A stretch of 64,000 nucleotides of DNA from Promicromonospora panici (GTDB lineage: Bacteria; Actinomycetota; Actinomycetes; Actinomycetales; Cellulomonadaceae), in contig NZ_UWYY01000006.1 in assembly GCF_900608595.1 (NCBI RefSeq), positions 124,001-188,000 on the forward strand. Reading direction: 5' to 3'. A program made the position numbers and the translations under genes. The notes beneath the pieces are model-generated. The model had not been told where the DNA came from, did not search any database, and saw nothing but the letters and a program-made list of their open reading frames with translations. Positions within the stretch are counted from its first letter, which is position 1. Each line of letters starts with the position of its first letter. Positions 53,850 through 63,714 of the stretch are shown here, one piece after another.

Positions 53850-54488
53850 CTACACCCACTCGACGATCAGGTCCGCCGCGTCCCGGGTGGTCGCGATGAG
53901 CTCCGCGTTGCGCTGGTCCGTGCCGCCGGCCCACGCCTCGGCGTCGGGCAAGGGCTTGCCGAAGGCGCGGTGGCGGGCGACGAGGCGCCGCAGGCGCTCG
54001 GCGTCGGGCAGGTCGAGGTACCAGACCTCGGCCATCCGGGCACGGGCGGCGGGCCAGGCGCCGCCGGGGGCGAGGAGGTAGTTGCCCTCCGTGATCACCA
54101 GCGGCTCGTCGGCGACGGCGATGCCGGCGGCTATCGGTTCCTCGATCTCCCGGCGGAACTCCGGCGCGTAGACCGGGGGTTCGCCGGGACGCCGGTCCGC
54201 CAGGCGACCGATCAGGGCCGCGTACCCGGCGTCGTCGAACGTGTCGATGGCGCCCTTGCGGTCACGGCTGCCGCGGGCCTCCAGGACCGCGTTGGACAGG
54301 TGGAACCCGTCCATGCCGACGACGACGGCGGTGCCGGGCCCCAGTCCGTCGATCAGGGCAGTCGCCAGCGTGGACTTGCCCGCCCCGGGCGGGCCGGTGA
54401 TGCCGAGGACTCGGGTCTCGCCCGCCAGAAAGGCTTCGGCGACGAGCCCCGTCGCCCGCTCGACGAGCTCGTTCGCGGTCAGGCGCAC
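53850..54488 (-). CDS. nucleoside/uridine-kinase-like P-loop kinase
   Basis: 212 residues from GTG 54488, overlapping the end of the PfkB gene by 10 bp. Walker A GITGPPGAGKSTLA, then VVGMDGFHLSNAVLEARGSRDRKGA (substrate/metal region of the uridine-kinase/pantothenate-kinase group), ITEGNYLLAPGG and a lid LRRLVARHRAFGKP. Phosphorylates a small metabolite; coupling to a sugar kinase suggests a carbohydrate or nucleoside substrate. Confidence 0.82.
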   Translation of the reverse strand: MRLTANELVERATGLVAEAFLAGETRVLGITGPPGAGKSTLATALIDGLGPGTAVVVGMDGFHLSNAVLEARGSRDRKGAIDTFDDAGYAALIGRLADRRPGEPPVYAPEFRREIEEPIAAGIAVADEPLVITEGNYLLAPGGAWPAARARMAEVWYLDLPDAERLRRLVARHRAFGKPLPDAEAWAGGTDQRNAELIATTRDAADLIVEWV

Positions 54489-55363
54489 GACAGGTTCTCC
54501 AGCCAGGTGCGCGGGCCGATGTGCTGCACGCGGACGGACGCGACACGCACGGCCTCCTCGACCGCGGCTTCCAGGTCGGCGCCCCGCGCGAGCGCCACGA
54601 CCAGGGCGCCGTGGAACGCGTCGCCCGCGCCGAGGGTGTCGCGCACCTCGACGTCGGGCACGTCCGTGGATCCGCGCCGACCGTCTTCGTCGCACCAGGT
54701 CACGGGCTCGGGACCGTGGGTGGCGACGGTGGCGCGGGAGCGCGCGACGTCGTCGGGCGCACGGAAGTCTGCGGACCTCGCGGTGACGTCGGCGGCCCCG
54801 AGGAGGTCGGCGAAGACCGGGCGCCACCGGCCGGCGTCGAGCACGATCAGGGGGCGCGGGTCCAGGGTTCGCGCGTACGCGAGCACGCTCCGGGCAAGGT
54901 CGGGGTGGTGTCCGTCGAGCAGGACGGCGTCGGGCCGGGGCAGGGCGTCGAGGTCCGGGGCCGTGACGTCGAAGCGGCCGGCAAGCGTGGCATCGGGAGA
55001 GACGACCGAGCGGTCGCCGGTCGCGTCGTCGACCAGCACGGCCGAGACGGCCAGCGGGATCTCGCGCTGTTCGGCGGCGTCGTGGATCTCGACGCCGTGC
55101 CGCATCAGGTCGCCGCGCGCCGCGGCGCCCACCGGCCCCGAACCCATCGCGCTGATCAGCAGGGCGCGGGCTCCGAGCGTCGCCGCGGTCACCGCCGCGT
55201 TGGCCGCGGGACCGCCCGCTGAGACGTCCTGCCGGATGGCGGTGATCTTCTGGTTCGGCCCCGGCCGGACGGCGCTGCGGTGGATCACATCGAGCGTCGT
55301 CAGACCAGCAAACCAGCAGGTCACGGGGGGTTTCCGGTCGGCTGCGGCGAGGTCTTCGGGCAT
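54479..55363 (-). CDS. PfkB-family sugar kinase
   Basis: 294 residues. Ribokinase fold: GLTTLDVIHR at the start, motif 1 AGGPAANAAVTAATLGARALL, and motif 2 RDTLGAGDAFHGALVVALARG with the catalytic Asp. ATP-dependent phosphorylation of a sugar or nucleoside. Operon with the P-loop kinase just downstream; no transporter nearby. Confidence 0.87.
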   Translation of the reverse strand: MPEDLAAADRKPPVTCWFAGLTTLDVIHRSAVRPGPNQKITAIRQDVSAGGPAANAAVTAATLGARALLISAMGSGPVGAAARGDLMRHGVEIHDAAEQREIPLAVSAVLVDDATGDRSVVSPDATLAGRFDVTAPDLDALPRPDAVLLDGHHPDLARSVLAYARTLDPRPLIVLDAGRWRPVFADLLGAADVTARSADFRAPDDVARSRATVATHGPEPVTWCDEDGRRGSTDVPDVEVRDTLGAGDAFHGALVVALARGADLEAAVEEAVRVASVRVQHIGPRTWLENLSCA

Positions 55364-55417
55364 GAGCAGAGGCTACCTGTGAAACTGCGTGTCAGTGACC
55401 GAGCGTACGGTCGCCCC

Positions 55418-56020
55418 ATGACCGCTCCCGGACCGGCGACATCCCCGACCGCACCGTCGATGCCATGGCGTGACCTCCTGCTCGACCAGCTCGACTTCTA
55501 CTGGAACTTTCATCTCTGGCCGCGCCTGGACGGCCTGACCGACACCGAGTACCTCTGGGAGCCGGCATCACCCGCCTGGAGCCTCCGCCCTGGACCCGAC
55601 GGCGAGCCCCGGCTCGAGCACGAAGTACCCGAACCGGAGATTCCGCCAGTTACTACCATCGCATGGCGGATGGTCCATTTGGGGCGTGACGTGCTGGGAC
55701 GGCGCGCCCGGGCCCTGTTCGGCCCTACTGACGCGCCGCCCGACGCCGACATGTTCGACCCGAGGCACTGGCCCGAGACGCCGGTCACCGCCGAGGGTGG
55801 CCTCGCCCTGCTCGACGAGGGCTACCGGTCATGGCGAGCCGGGATCGCCGCGCTGGACGACGAGTCCCTGATGCGCCCGATCGGCCCGCTGGGCGGACAG
55901 TTCGGTGAGTCGCCGATGGCCGCGCTGGTGACTCACCTCAGCCGCGAGACCATGGCACACGGCGCTGAGATCTGCCTCCTGCGTGACCTGTACCGGGATC
56001 AGGACTGGCCGTCCGGGTAG
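55418..56020 (+). CDS. DinB-family protein
   Basis: 200 residues. Helical bundle with WRDLLLDQLDFYWNFHLWPRLDGLTDTEYLWEP at the start (typical DinB-like/DUF664), a His in RMVHLGRDVLG and LVTHLSRETMAHGAEICLLRDLY at the end, which supply the three-His metal site. Members act as metal-dependent thiol S-transferases or are uncharacterised. Its 3' end overlaps the convergent merR gene by 22 bp. Confidence 0.82.
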   Translation: MTAPGPATSPTAPSMPWRDLLLDQLDFYWNFHLWPRLDGLTDTEYLWEPASPAWSLRPGPDGEPRLEHEVPEPEIPPVTTIAWRMVHLGRDVLGRRARALFGPTDAPPDADMFDPRHWPETPVTAEGGLALLDEGYRSWRAGIAALDDESLMRPIGPLGGQFGESPMAALVTHLSRETMAHGAEICLLRDLYRDQDWPSG

Positions 56021-56784
56021 GCCCGGTCCGCGTAGACGCGCAGCACGTCGCGCACGAACGTCGCCCCCTCGTTACCGCCGTAGTTCGCGGCGAACCGATC
56101 GTCCGCCACGTACATGTCGGCCAGGCCGAGCAGGTAGCCCCGGTCGGGGCGGCCCTGTTCGTGACCTGGGGTCCCCGGGATGGACGAGAGCCACTCGGCA
56201 TGCTGGGCGGCAACGGCCTGCGCCTCGTCGGAGGCCGGGTCGAGCCCCGCCTCGGCGGCGTCGATCCAGGCCTTGCCCAGGGCCTCGGCCCGGGCCTTCC
56301 ACTGTCGCTGCCCCTCCTCGCCGAGCCCGCGCCACCACGCGTCGCTCTTCGCGTACGCGTCGCGACCCCAGCGCTCGGTCACCTCCTCCTCGTACTGGGT
56401 GTGGTCGAACCCGTCGAGCATGTCCTTCGCCATGATGTCCTCCTTCGCTTCGGGGTCCTTCTCGAGAGCGGCGACCGTTCGTTCGACCGACGCGATCTGC
56501 CGCGTCAGCCGGTGCTGCTCCGCCCGCAGCGAGACGAGGTGCCGGCGTAGCGCCTTCGCCTCGTCCTGGTCGCTGTCGAGCACCCCGGCGATGTCGCCGA
56601 GGCCGAGACCGAGGTCGCGCAGCAGCAGGATCCGCTGCAACCGCACCAGCGCGGTGCGGTCGTAGCGGCGCGGGCCGCTCGCCGTCGTCCGGACGGCGGG
56701 CAGCAGCCCGACCGCGTCGTAGTGCCGCAGCGTCCGGCTGGTCACGCCGGTCAGCCGCGCGATCTCTTGGATGGACCAGTGCAT
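55999..56784 (-). CDS. MerR-family regulator with TipAS domain
   Basis: 261 residues from ATG 56784. MerR helix-turn-helix ([47 protein letters not shown]), a coiled-coil dimer helix, and a C-terminal TipAS drug-sensing domain (YEEEVTERWGRDAYAKSDAWWRGLGEEGQRQW; LGLADMYVADDRFAANYGG). TipA-type proteins sense thiopeptides or other drugs and activate efflux genes. A perfect palindrome is upstream, suggesting autoregulation. Confidence 0.9.
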   Translation of the reverse strand: MHWSIQEIARLTGVTSRTLRHYDAVGLLPAVRTTASGPRRYDRTALVRLQRILLLRDLGLGLGDIAGVLDSDQDEAKALRRHLVSLRAEQHRLTRQIASVERTVAALEKDPEAKEDIMAKDMLDGFDHTQYEEEVTERWGRDAYAKSDAWWRGLGEEGQRQWKARAEALGKAWIDAAEAGLDPASDEAQAVAAQHAEWLSSIPGTPGHEQGRPDRGYLLGLADMYVADDRFAANYGGNEGATFVRDVLRVYADRAYPDGQS

Positions 56785-56800
56785 GTCGACCACGGTAGAG

Positions 56801-56817
56801 GTTGACGCCGCGTCAAC
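56801..56817. promoter_or_regulatory. probable MerR/TipA-type operator
   Basis: GTTGACGCCGCGTCAAC is a perfect 8-bp inverted repeat with a 1-bp centre, 16 bp upstream of the merR start. Its left arm on the minus strand contains TTGACG, a -35-like hexamer, the usual layout of MerR-controlled promoters. Confidence 0.6.
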
Positions 56818-56910
56818 TTCAAGCCCCGAGTCCCGGAAGTTTCGGGCGCAGCCGGAGCTGCCTGTGCATAACCCGGGCTGCTCCCATCCCGGGTGATCAA
56901 TACTGAACCC

Positions 56911-57324
56911 ATGACGACATCAAGCGATATCATTCCGGATCAACCGTTGGCCGACGACAGGTTGCTGCTCGCGTTCGCGAAGTTTCTGCACGATGGCGTC
57001 GCACCGCGTCGCCGAACCCTGTGGTTCGTGCTGCTGGACCGCGAGCGCCGCCCGCTGCCGGTGATCGTGCCGATCGATCATGTACCGGACGAACCTGACC
57101 CGCTCATGGTGGGCAATCTGGGCCAGGCCTGGCACCAGATCCTGCAGGACGAGCCGGGTTCGTCGGTGGTGCTGATGCTCGAGCGGCCGGGCCCGCCGGT
57201 CGCCTCGTTCGACGACCTCGCGTGGTGCGTGGCGCTCGGCGCGGCAGCGGCGGAGCACGGCATCACGCTCGCCGCGTTCTTCCTCGCGACGGCGCACGGC
57301 GTCCGCCCGCTCTCGCCCGACTGA
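56911..57324 (+). CDS. conserved hypothetical protein
   Basis: 137 residues from ATG 56911. Visible pieces: LLLAFAKFLHDGVAPRRRTLWFVLLDRERRPLPVIVPIDHVP and MLERPGPPVASFDDLAWCVALGAAAAEHG. Soluble, one domain, no motif I can tie to a function. Related short proteins are common in actinobacteria. Convergent with the DUF779 gene after a 19-bp gap. Confidence 0.6.
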   Translation: MTTSSDIIPDQPLADDRLLLAFAKFLHDGVAPRRRTLWFVLLDRERRPLPVIVPIDHVPDEPDPLMVGNLGQAWHQILQDEPGSSVVLMLERPGPPVASFDDLAWCVALGAAAAEHGITLAAFFLATAHGVRPLSPD

Positions 57325-57343
57325 TGGGTGCGTGGGTCCCGGC

Positions 57344-57775
57344 TCAGCCCTGCAGCAGCTCCCACTCGTCGTCCGTGAACAGCCGCGACCGGATGAGGAA
57401 CCGCACGCCCTCGGGCGCCTCCACGCTGAACCCGGCACCGCGGCCGGGCACCACGTCGATCGTGAGGTGCGTGTGCTTCCAGTACTCGAACTGGTTGCGG
57501 CTCATCCAGACCGGGACGGTGAACGCACCGCCGTCCTCGTCCAGGCCGGCCGCGATCGCGAGGTCGCCGAGGTGGACGTCGGCGTCGCCGGTGATGAAGT
57601 CGCCGTCGGGATAGCACATGGGCGACGAGCCGTCGCAGCACCCACCGGACTGGTGGAACATCAGCTCGCCGTGCTTGGCGCGCAGCCGCGCGAGCAGCGC
57701 GGCCGCCTCATCGGTCACGCCCACCCGAGCGGGTGGTGCGCCGACCGCCCGAGGCGAGCGAACGTCGTCCGACAT
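57344..57775 (-). CDS. DUF779-domain protein next to aldehyde dehydrogenase
   Basis: 143 residues. MFHQSGGCCDGSSPMCYPDGDF carries the conserved Cys-rich motif and WKHTHLTIDVVPGRGAGFSVEAPEGVRFLIRSRLF the conserved C-terminus of DUF779. This family is almost always beside an aldehyde dehydrogenase, as here, and may assist it (redox or metal handling); mechanism not known. AGGAGG before the ATG. A modular palindrome separates it from the dehydrogenase gene. Confidence 0.9.
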   Translation of the reverse strand: MSDDVRSPRAVGAPPARVGVTDEAAALLARLRAKHGELMFHQSGGCCDGSSPMCYPDGDFITGDADVHLGDLAIAAGLDEDGGAFTVPVWMSRNQFEYWKHTHLTIDVVPGRGAGFSVEAPEGVRFLIRSRLFTDDEWELLQG

Positions 57776-57793
57776 AAAGCCTCCTCATCTCGG

Positions 57794-57856
57794 TTGTCAG
57801 ACGTACAGGTCAGTTGTCAGACGTACAGGTCACGGGAGTGACCTGTACGTCTGACA
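57794..57856. repeat. modular palindrome, family C (20-bp unit)
   Basis: The 20-bp unit GTTGTCAGACGTACAGGTCA is repeated in tandem at 57794-57813 and 57814-57833. The second copy then pairs perfectly over 18 bp (57817-57834 with 57839-57856) across loop GGGA. Two forward units, one reverse. It lies between ALDH and DUF779, both read leftward, so it may attenuate or process the joint transcript. Confidence 0.92.
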
Positions 57857-57869
57857 GTCCGGGGCTGGG

Positions 57870-59393
<1,524 letters not shown>

Positions 59394-59500
59394 GGTCTGC
59401 CTCCTCGCAGGTTCTCGTGCCCGCCGTCGGCTGCCCGACGGCGGAGCGACACCCGGCTGCGGCGGTGCACCCGGGTAGGCCCGACGTTAGGCAGCGGGGA

Positions 59501-59520
59501 GTTGCATCGGGGTTGCAACC
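59501..59520. promoter_or_regulatory. possible regulator site upstream of aldehyde dehydrogenase
   Basis: GGTTGCAACC at 59511-59520 is a perfect 10-bp palindrome, with a half-site GTTGCA at 59501-59506. It lies about 110 bp upstream of the ALDH start, in the divergent 255-bp gap shared with the vWA lipoprotein gene. Confidence 0.35.
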
Positions 59521-59648
59521 GGACCGTGACCTGGGCGGGGCAAGCCGCGCCCACCGCGGAACAAATGGACTTCAGAGGACAGAACGCCCGACGACACGAA
59601 GCCGCTCGGCCACACGAAGCCGACACCACACACGACGAGAGGCGCCCC

Positions 59649-61337
59649 ATGACTTCCGCACCCCACCGGACCCGGCACACCGGAGGCACGGCAGCGCAGC
59701 GACCGCGGCCGCTGACCGCACGACCGACCGTGCTGGCAGCACTGCTGACCGCGGCGCTGGCGCTCGCGGGCTGCACCGCTCAGGGCGAACGGACGCAGAC
59801 GTCCGCCGACTCGGCGGGCCTGTCGGCCCCGGCCCCGGCCACCGAAGGGCTGAGCGGTGCCGAGGTCGCGCCGCTCCCCGGCCCCGAGCCGGCGGTTCCC
59901 CCGGCGGACCAGCGCGCGTTGACCGACCAGGAGGAGTACGACGACTCCCCAGAGACGCCTTTCCAGGACGTCGCCACCAGCCCGTTGTCCACGTTCTCGG
60001 CCGACGTCGACACGGCGTCCTACTCGAACCTGCGCCGCCAGGTGAGCCAGGGGGTGGCGCCCGAGGGCGTGCGCATCGAGGAGCTGGTCAACTACTTCGA
60101 CTACGACTACCCGGCGCCCACCGTCGGCGCCGAGCACCCGTTCTCGGTGACGACCGAGGTGGCGACGGCACCGTGGAACCCGGAGCACCAGCTCGCGATG
60201 GTCGGCGTGCAGGCGACGGAGGCCCTGCCGACGTCGGAGGGCAACAACATCGTGTTCCTGCTCGATGTGTCCGGGTCGATGGACGAGCCGAACAAGCTGC
60301 CGCTGCTCGCCGAGTCGTTCGCGCTGCTCGTGGAGCAGCTCGACGAGGACGACCGGGTGTCGATAGTGACCTACGCGGGCGACAACCAGGTGATCGCGGA
60401 CTCCGTGCCGGGCTCCGAGCACGGCGTCCTGGTGGACCACCTGCGGTCCCTGCGGGCCGGCGGCTCCACGGGCGGAGCGGACGGCCTGCGGACGGCGTAC
60501 GAGCTGGCCGAGAAAAACTTCGTGGCGGGCGGCAACAACCGGGTGATCCTGGCGACGGACGGCGACTTCAACGTCGGCCCGTCCACCCCGGAGGAGCTGA
60601 CGGAGCTGATCGAGGCCGAGCGGGAGTCCGGCGTCTACGTGTCCGTGCTGGGCTTCGGTATGTACAACCTGAAGGACAACACGATGGAGGCCATCGCCGA
60701 CCACGGGAACGGCAACTACGCCTACATCGACACGCTGGCCGAGGCCCGCAAGGTCCTGGTGGACGAGTTCGGCTCGACGATGTTCGTCGTGGCCCAGGAC
60801 CTGAAGCTGCAGGTCGAGCTGAACCCGGCCGCCGTCGGGTCCTACCGGCTGATCGGGTACGACAACCGGCGCCTGGAGGACGAGGACTTCGACAACGACG
60901 CCAAGGACGCGGGCGACGTCGGGGCCGGGCACTCCGTGACCGCGTTCTACGAGCTGGTACCCGCCGGCGCCGGCGGCGGATCGGACGACCTGAAGTACTC
61001 GGACCAGGAGGTCGGCACGAGCGACGACTACATGACCGTGCACGTGCGGTACAAGGCGCCGGACGGCGGCCGGCCCGCGGCGAGCACCGAGGTCGAGTTC
61101 CCGGTCGGCGCCGACGCGTTCACGTCGACGCCGACGGCGGACTTCGCCTTCGCCTCCGCCGTCGCCGAGCTAGGGCTGATCGCCACGGAGTCGGAGTACC
61201 GGGCCGAGGCGAACGTCGACGCAGTCATCGAGCGGGCGGCTGCCGCGCTCGGAGAGGATCGGTACGGGTTGCGCGCGGAGTTCGTCGACCTGGTCGGCGC
61301 CTACCGAGAGGTGGCCCCGGGCGACGGGGCGCAATAA
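59649..61337 (+). CDS. von Willebrand factor A-domain lipoprotein
   Basis: 562 residues. Lipoprotein signal LLTAALALAGCTAQG (Cys at about 42), a Ser/Pro/Ala-rich linker, a YfbK-like N-terminal region (PLSTFSADVDTASYSNLRRQVSQG), a vWA domain with the MIDAS motif FLLDVSGSMDEPNK, and a C-terminal DUF3520-type region (KYSDQEVGTSDDYMTVHVRYKAPDG). Tethered to the outer face of the membrane; binds partners in a metal-dependent way. Target unknown. Divergent from ALDH. Confidence 0.88.
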   Translation: MTSAPHRTRHTGGTAAQRPRPLTARPTVLAALLTAALALAGCTAQGERTQTSADSAGLSAPAPATEGLSGAEVAPLPGPEPAVPPADQRALTDQEEYDDSPETPFQDVATSPLSTFSADVDTASYSNLRRQVSQGVAPEGVRIEELVNYFDYDYPAPTVGAEHPFSVTTEVATAPWNPEHQLAMVGVQATEALPTSEGNNIVFLLDVSGSMDEPNKLPLLAESFALLVEQLDEDDRVSIVTYAGDNQVIADSVPGSEHGVLVDHLRSLRAGGSTGGADGLRTAYELAEKNFVAGGNNRVILATDGDFNVGPSTPEELTELIEAERESGVYVSVLGFGMYNLKDNTMEAIADHGNGNYAYIDTLAEARKVLVDEFGSTMFVVAQDLKLQVELNPAAVGSYRLIGYDNRRLEDEDFDNDAKDAGDVGAGHSVTAFYELVPAGAGGGSDDLKYSDQEVGTSDDYMTVHVRYKAPDGGRPAASTEVEFPVGADAFTSTPTADFAFASAVAELGLIATESEYRAEANVDAVIERAAAALGEDRYGLRAEFVDLVGAYREVAPGDGAQ

Positions 61338-61425
61338 AGGCCGCCTGAGAATGCGCCGGAAAGAGATTTCTACGCGCAGAGACGCCTGGAATTTTTTAAC
61401 GCCATCAAATGGCAGCGCAGATTTG

Positions 61426-62115
61426 TCAGGATCCTTCGCGCGACGTGAGGATCGTCCGGTTTCCTACCGGCTCACGGGAATCCAGAGCGCGCTGCGCCCC
61501 CTGCGACTGCTGCACCATGTCGACGGCGGCACGCAAGTCCTCCGTGGCCCAGTCGAGCGAGTTCTCGATGTGCGTGGCCTGCGCGAGCAGGGTGCTGGCC
61601 TGCGTCACGGACGACGGCGGAGTGTCGGTCACGCGCTGTTCCACGGCCGCGCGGGCGTCGACGAGGGCCTCGGCCAGGACGTCGCGCGTCGCCGGGTCGG
61701 CGACCCGGCCGTCGGAGCCCTCGTAGACCCGCTCGGCCATGTCCATCACGGCGGCGAGGTCGTGCGAGCGGGCCACAGTGGTGCTGACCTGGGTGTCGAT
61801 CTTCGACGTCAGCGTCAGGATGCGGCTGGTCTCCTCGGCACGGGCCGACACGGCCCAGAGGCTGATCGCGACGGCGACACCGGTGACGATCGCGGCGCCG
61901 AAGGTCCAGCGCCTGCGCCCGCGGGCGCCCGCGAGGTCGAGCTCGGGCTCCGAGCTGAGAGGTGGTGGTTCCGGCGCGTGGAGTGCGGGTAGCCGGGTCG
62001 GGTCGAGTGCGGGCGATGAGGCCCGACTGTCCCCGGGGTCTTCGTCTGTTCCAGTTGCGGCTGCCGGCCTGACCAAAGCGGCGGTGTTCAACTCTTCCCC
62101 CAAAGAGAGTCCCAT
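61426..62115 (-). CDS. single-pass membrane protein of unknown function
   Basis: 229 residues. A Pro/Asp-rich cytoplasmic N-terminus of about 70 residues, one membrane helix (WTFGAAIVTGVAVAISLWAVSA), then an extracytoplasmic helical part (ILTLTSKIDTQVSTTVARSHDLAAVMDMAERVYEG) resembling the coiled outer region of signalling or division proteins. Convergent with the vWA gene, divergent from the GAF regulator. Ribosome binding site is weak and the start could be shorter. Confidence 0.6.
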   Translation of the reverse strand: MGLSLGEELNTAALVRPAAATGTDEDPGDSRASSPALDPTRLPALHAPEPPPLSSEPELDLAGARGRRRWTFGAAIVTGVAVAISLWAVSARAEETSRILTLTSKIDTQVSTTVARSHDLAAVMDMAERVYEGSDGRVADPATRDVLAEALVDARAAVEQRVTDTPPSSVTQASTLLAQATHIENSLDWATEDLRAAVDMVQQSQGAQRALDSREPVGNRTILTSREGS

Positions 62116-62218
62116 GAAAACAAGCTGTCGGGCTCGAGGCCCATTTAACGACCGATGCGAATGACGTTAGGACTACTTCTTGGGTCCCGCGCGGCGAGAC
62201 CGTAATACACCTGTGATC

Positions 62219-62269
62219 TGTGGAAAACCGTCCCCGCGCGGTGGATAACTTTGGGGCCGCGGTGGACAA
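62219..62269 (-). promoter_or_regulatory. three DnaA-box-like 9-mers with 21-bp period
   Basis: TGTGGAAAA (62219), GGTGGATAA (62240) and GGTGGACAA (62261) start exactly 21 bp apart and resemble the reverse complement of the DnaA box TTRTCCACA. They lie directly upstream of a promoter-like pair for the GAF regulator. Could bind DnaA or a regulator on one face of the helix. Confidence 0.4.
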
Positions 62270-62273
62270 CCTG

Positions 62274-62301
62274 TTGATGCCGGCGGTGCCCCGCATAGAC
62301 T
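62274..62301 (+). promoter_or_regulatory. promoter for the GAF regulator gene
   Basis: TTGATG (62274-62279) and TAGACT (62296-62301) with a 16-bp spacer fit a housekeeping promoter; the ATG is at 62344, giving a leader of about 35 nt. Confidence 0.5.
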
Positions 62302-62343
62302 GGCCCGGTTCGACGACGGCGTCCGAACAAGGTCAGGGGCAGG

Positions 62344-63645
62344 ATGACGCAGGTGCCACACCGGGACGCGCAGTGGGTGCGCGCGGCATACGAGAGCTTC
62401 GTCGGTTCTGCCGGCTCCCAGGAGCCCGAGGGCATCGACCCCGTCGTCGCGGCCTCGTGGCGACGGAGCCTGCGCAACGGGGTGGACCCGGACCGGCCGA
62501 GCGCGGTGGCCGTCGCGGCGTCGGACGACCTCGAGGACTACCGCCGCGACCATCCCCTCGCGGTCGCCATGCCGTTGGTGCGGGACCTGGTGGGCGGAGC
62601 GACCGGCGACGACCTGGTCGTGGCGGTGTCGGACGACGTCGGCCGGCTGCTCTGGGTGGAGGGCCGTGGGCCGGTGCGCTCCGCCGTGGACCACGTCGGT
62701 TTTGTCGAGGGTGCGGTGTGGCGCGAGGAGTCCGTCGGCACCAACGCGCCCGGCACGGCCCTGGCCACGCGCCGCCCGGTCCAGGTGCTCGGCGCGGAAC
62801 ACTTCGCCCGGCCGGTCCAGCGGCTGAGCTGCACCGCGGCGCCGGTGCACGACCCCGCGGGCGGGATCGTCGGCGTCCTCGACCTCACCGGCGGCAGCGC
62901 GGCCGGCTCCCATGTCGCCCTTGCGCTCGTGCGGGCCACGGTCGCGATGGTCGAACGCGAGCTGGCCGCCCGCGCCGCCGACCGCCTGCACGGGGCCGAC
63001 GCCTGGGCGGGCGAGGCCGACCCGGACCCGGGCTTGGGCCCGGGGAGGGGCACGGGCGCGGCCGAACGCGCCCCGCACCTACGCCTGCTCGGCATGCCCA
63101 CGCTGGGCGGGCGGCGCATCTCGCTGCGCCACGCCGAGATCCTGCTCCTGCTCGCCGAGCACCCGCGCGGCCTCGGCGCGGAGGAGCTCGCCGTGCTGCT
63201 GCACCCCGGCGACCTGTCGCTCGTCTCCGTACGCGCGGAGATCTCCCGGCTGCGCCGCGTGGCCGGTGCCGTGCTGGACGGCCCCCTGCTCGCCGGCTCC
63301 CGCCCGTACCGGCTGGCGCGAGTCCTGCGGTCCGACGTCGACACCGTGCGGTCCCGGCTCCGGCGCGGCGACGTGCGGGGTGCGCTCTCGGCGTATCCGG
63401 AGCCGCTGCTGCGCCGGTCGCTCGCGCCGGGCGTCGAGCGGCTGCGCGAGGAGCTCGAGGCCGAGGTGCGCGAGGCCGTGCACGCCTGCGCCGACGCGGC
63501 CGCCGTCGAGCAGTGGACCGCACGCGACGAAGGCGCGGACGACCATGCGGCCTGGACGCGCCTGGCCCAGCTGGCTCCGCAGGGCGGGCCGCAGGCGGCG
63601 CGGGCGTGGGCGCACCTGGGGGTGCTGGACCGCCGGCTGTCGTGA
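62344..63645 (+). CDS. GAF-domain transcriptional regulator (AcoR-like, no AAA domain)
   Basis: 433 residues. The N-terminal part (AAYESFVGS...IDPVVAASWRRSLRNGVDPDRP) and GAF domain (LLWVEGRGPVRSAVDHVGFVEGAVWREESVGTNAPGTALATRRPVQVLGAEHF) are typical of AcoR-type regulators, which respond to acetoin/alcohol/aldehyde metabolism. It lacks the sigma-54 AAA domain, as in other actinobacteria, and ends in a winged-helix-like region (RRISLRHAEILLLLAEHPRGL...RAEISRLRRV). Likely activator of the ALDH-DUF779 genes nearby. Confidence 0.83.
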   Translation: MTQVPHRDAQWVRAAYESFVGSAGSQEPEGIDPVVAASWRRSLRNGVDPDRPSAVAVAASDDLEDYRRDHPLAVAMPLVRDLVGGATGDDLVVAVSDDVGRLLWVEGRGPVRSAVDHVGFVEGAVWREESVGTNAPGTALATRRPVQVLGAEHFARPVQRLSCTAAPVHDPAGGIVGVLDLTGGSAAGSHVALALVRATVAMVERELAARAADRLHGADAWAGEADPDPGLGPGRGTGAAERAPHLRLLGMPTLGGRRISLRHAEILLLLAEHPRGLGAEELAVLLHPGDLSLVSVRAEISRLRRVAGAVLDGPLLAGSRPYRLARVLRSDVDTVRSRLRRGDVRGALSAYPEPLLRRSLAPGVERLREELEAEVREAVHACADAAAVEQWTARDEGADDHAAWTRLAQLAPQGGPQAARAWAHLGVLDRRLS

Positions 63646-63714
63646 GCCGGGATCTTTTCGGCACGGCCGTGTGTTCATATTCTCGTCAGTGCACGTGCTC
63701 TACGAGGAGGACCC

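Noticed and set aside
61338..61425. Gene or RNA in the AT-richer gap after the vWA gene
   Set aside because: The patch has AATTTTTTAACG-like text but no start with a ribosome binding site, no hairpin with a tail, and no RNA motif I recognise.
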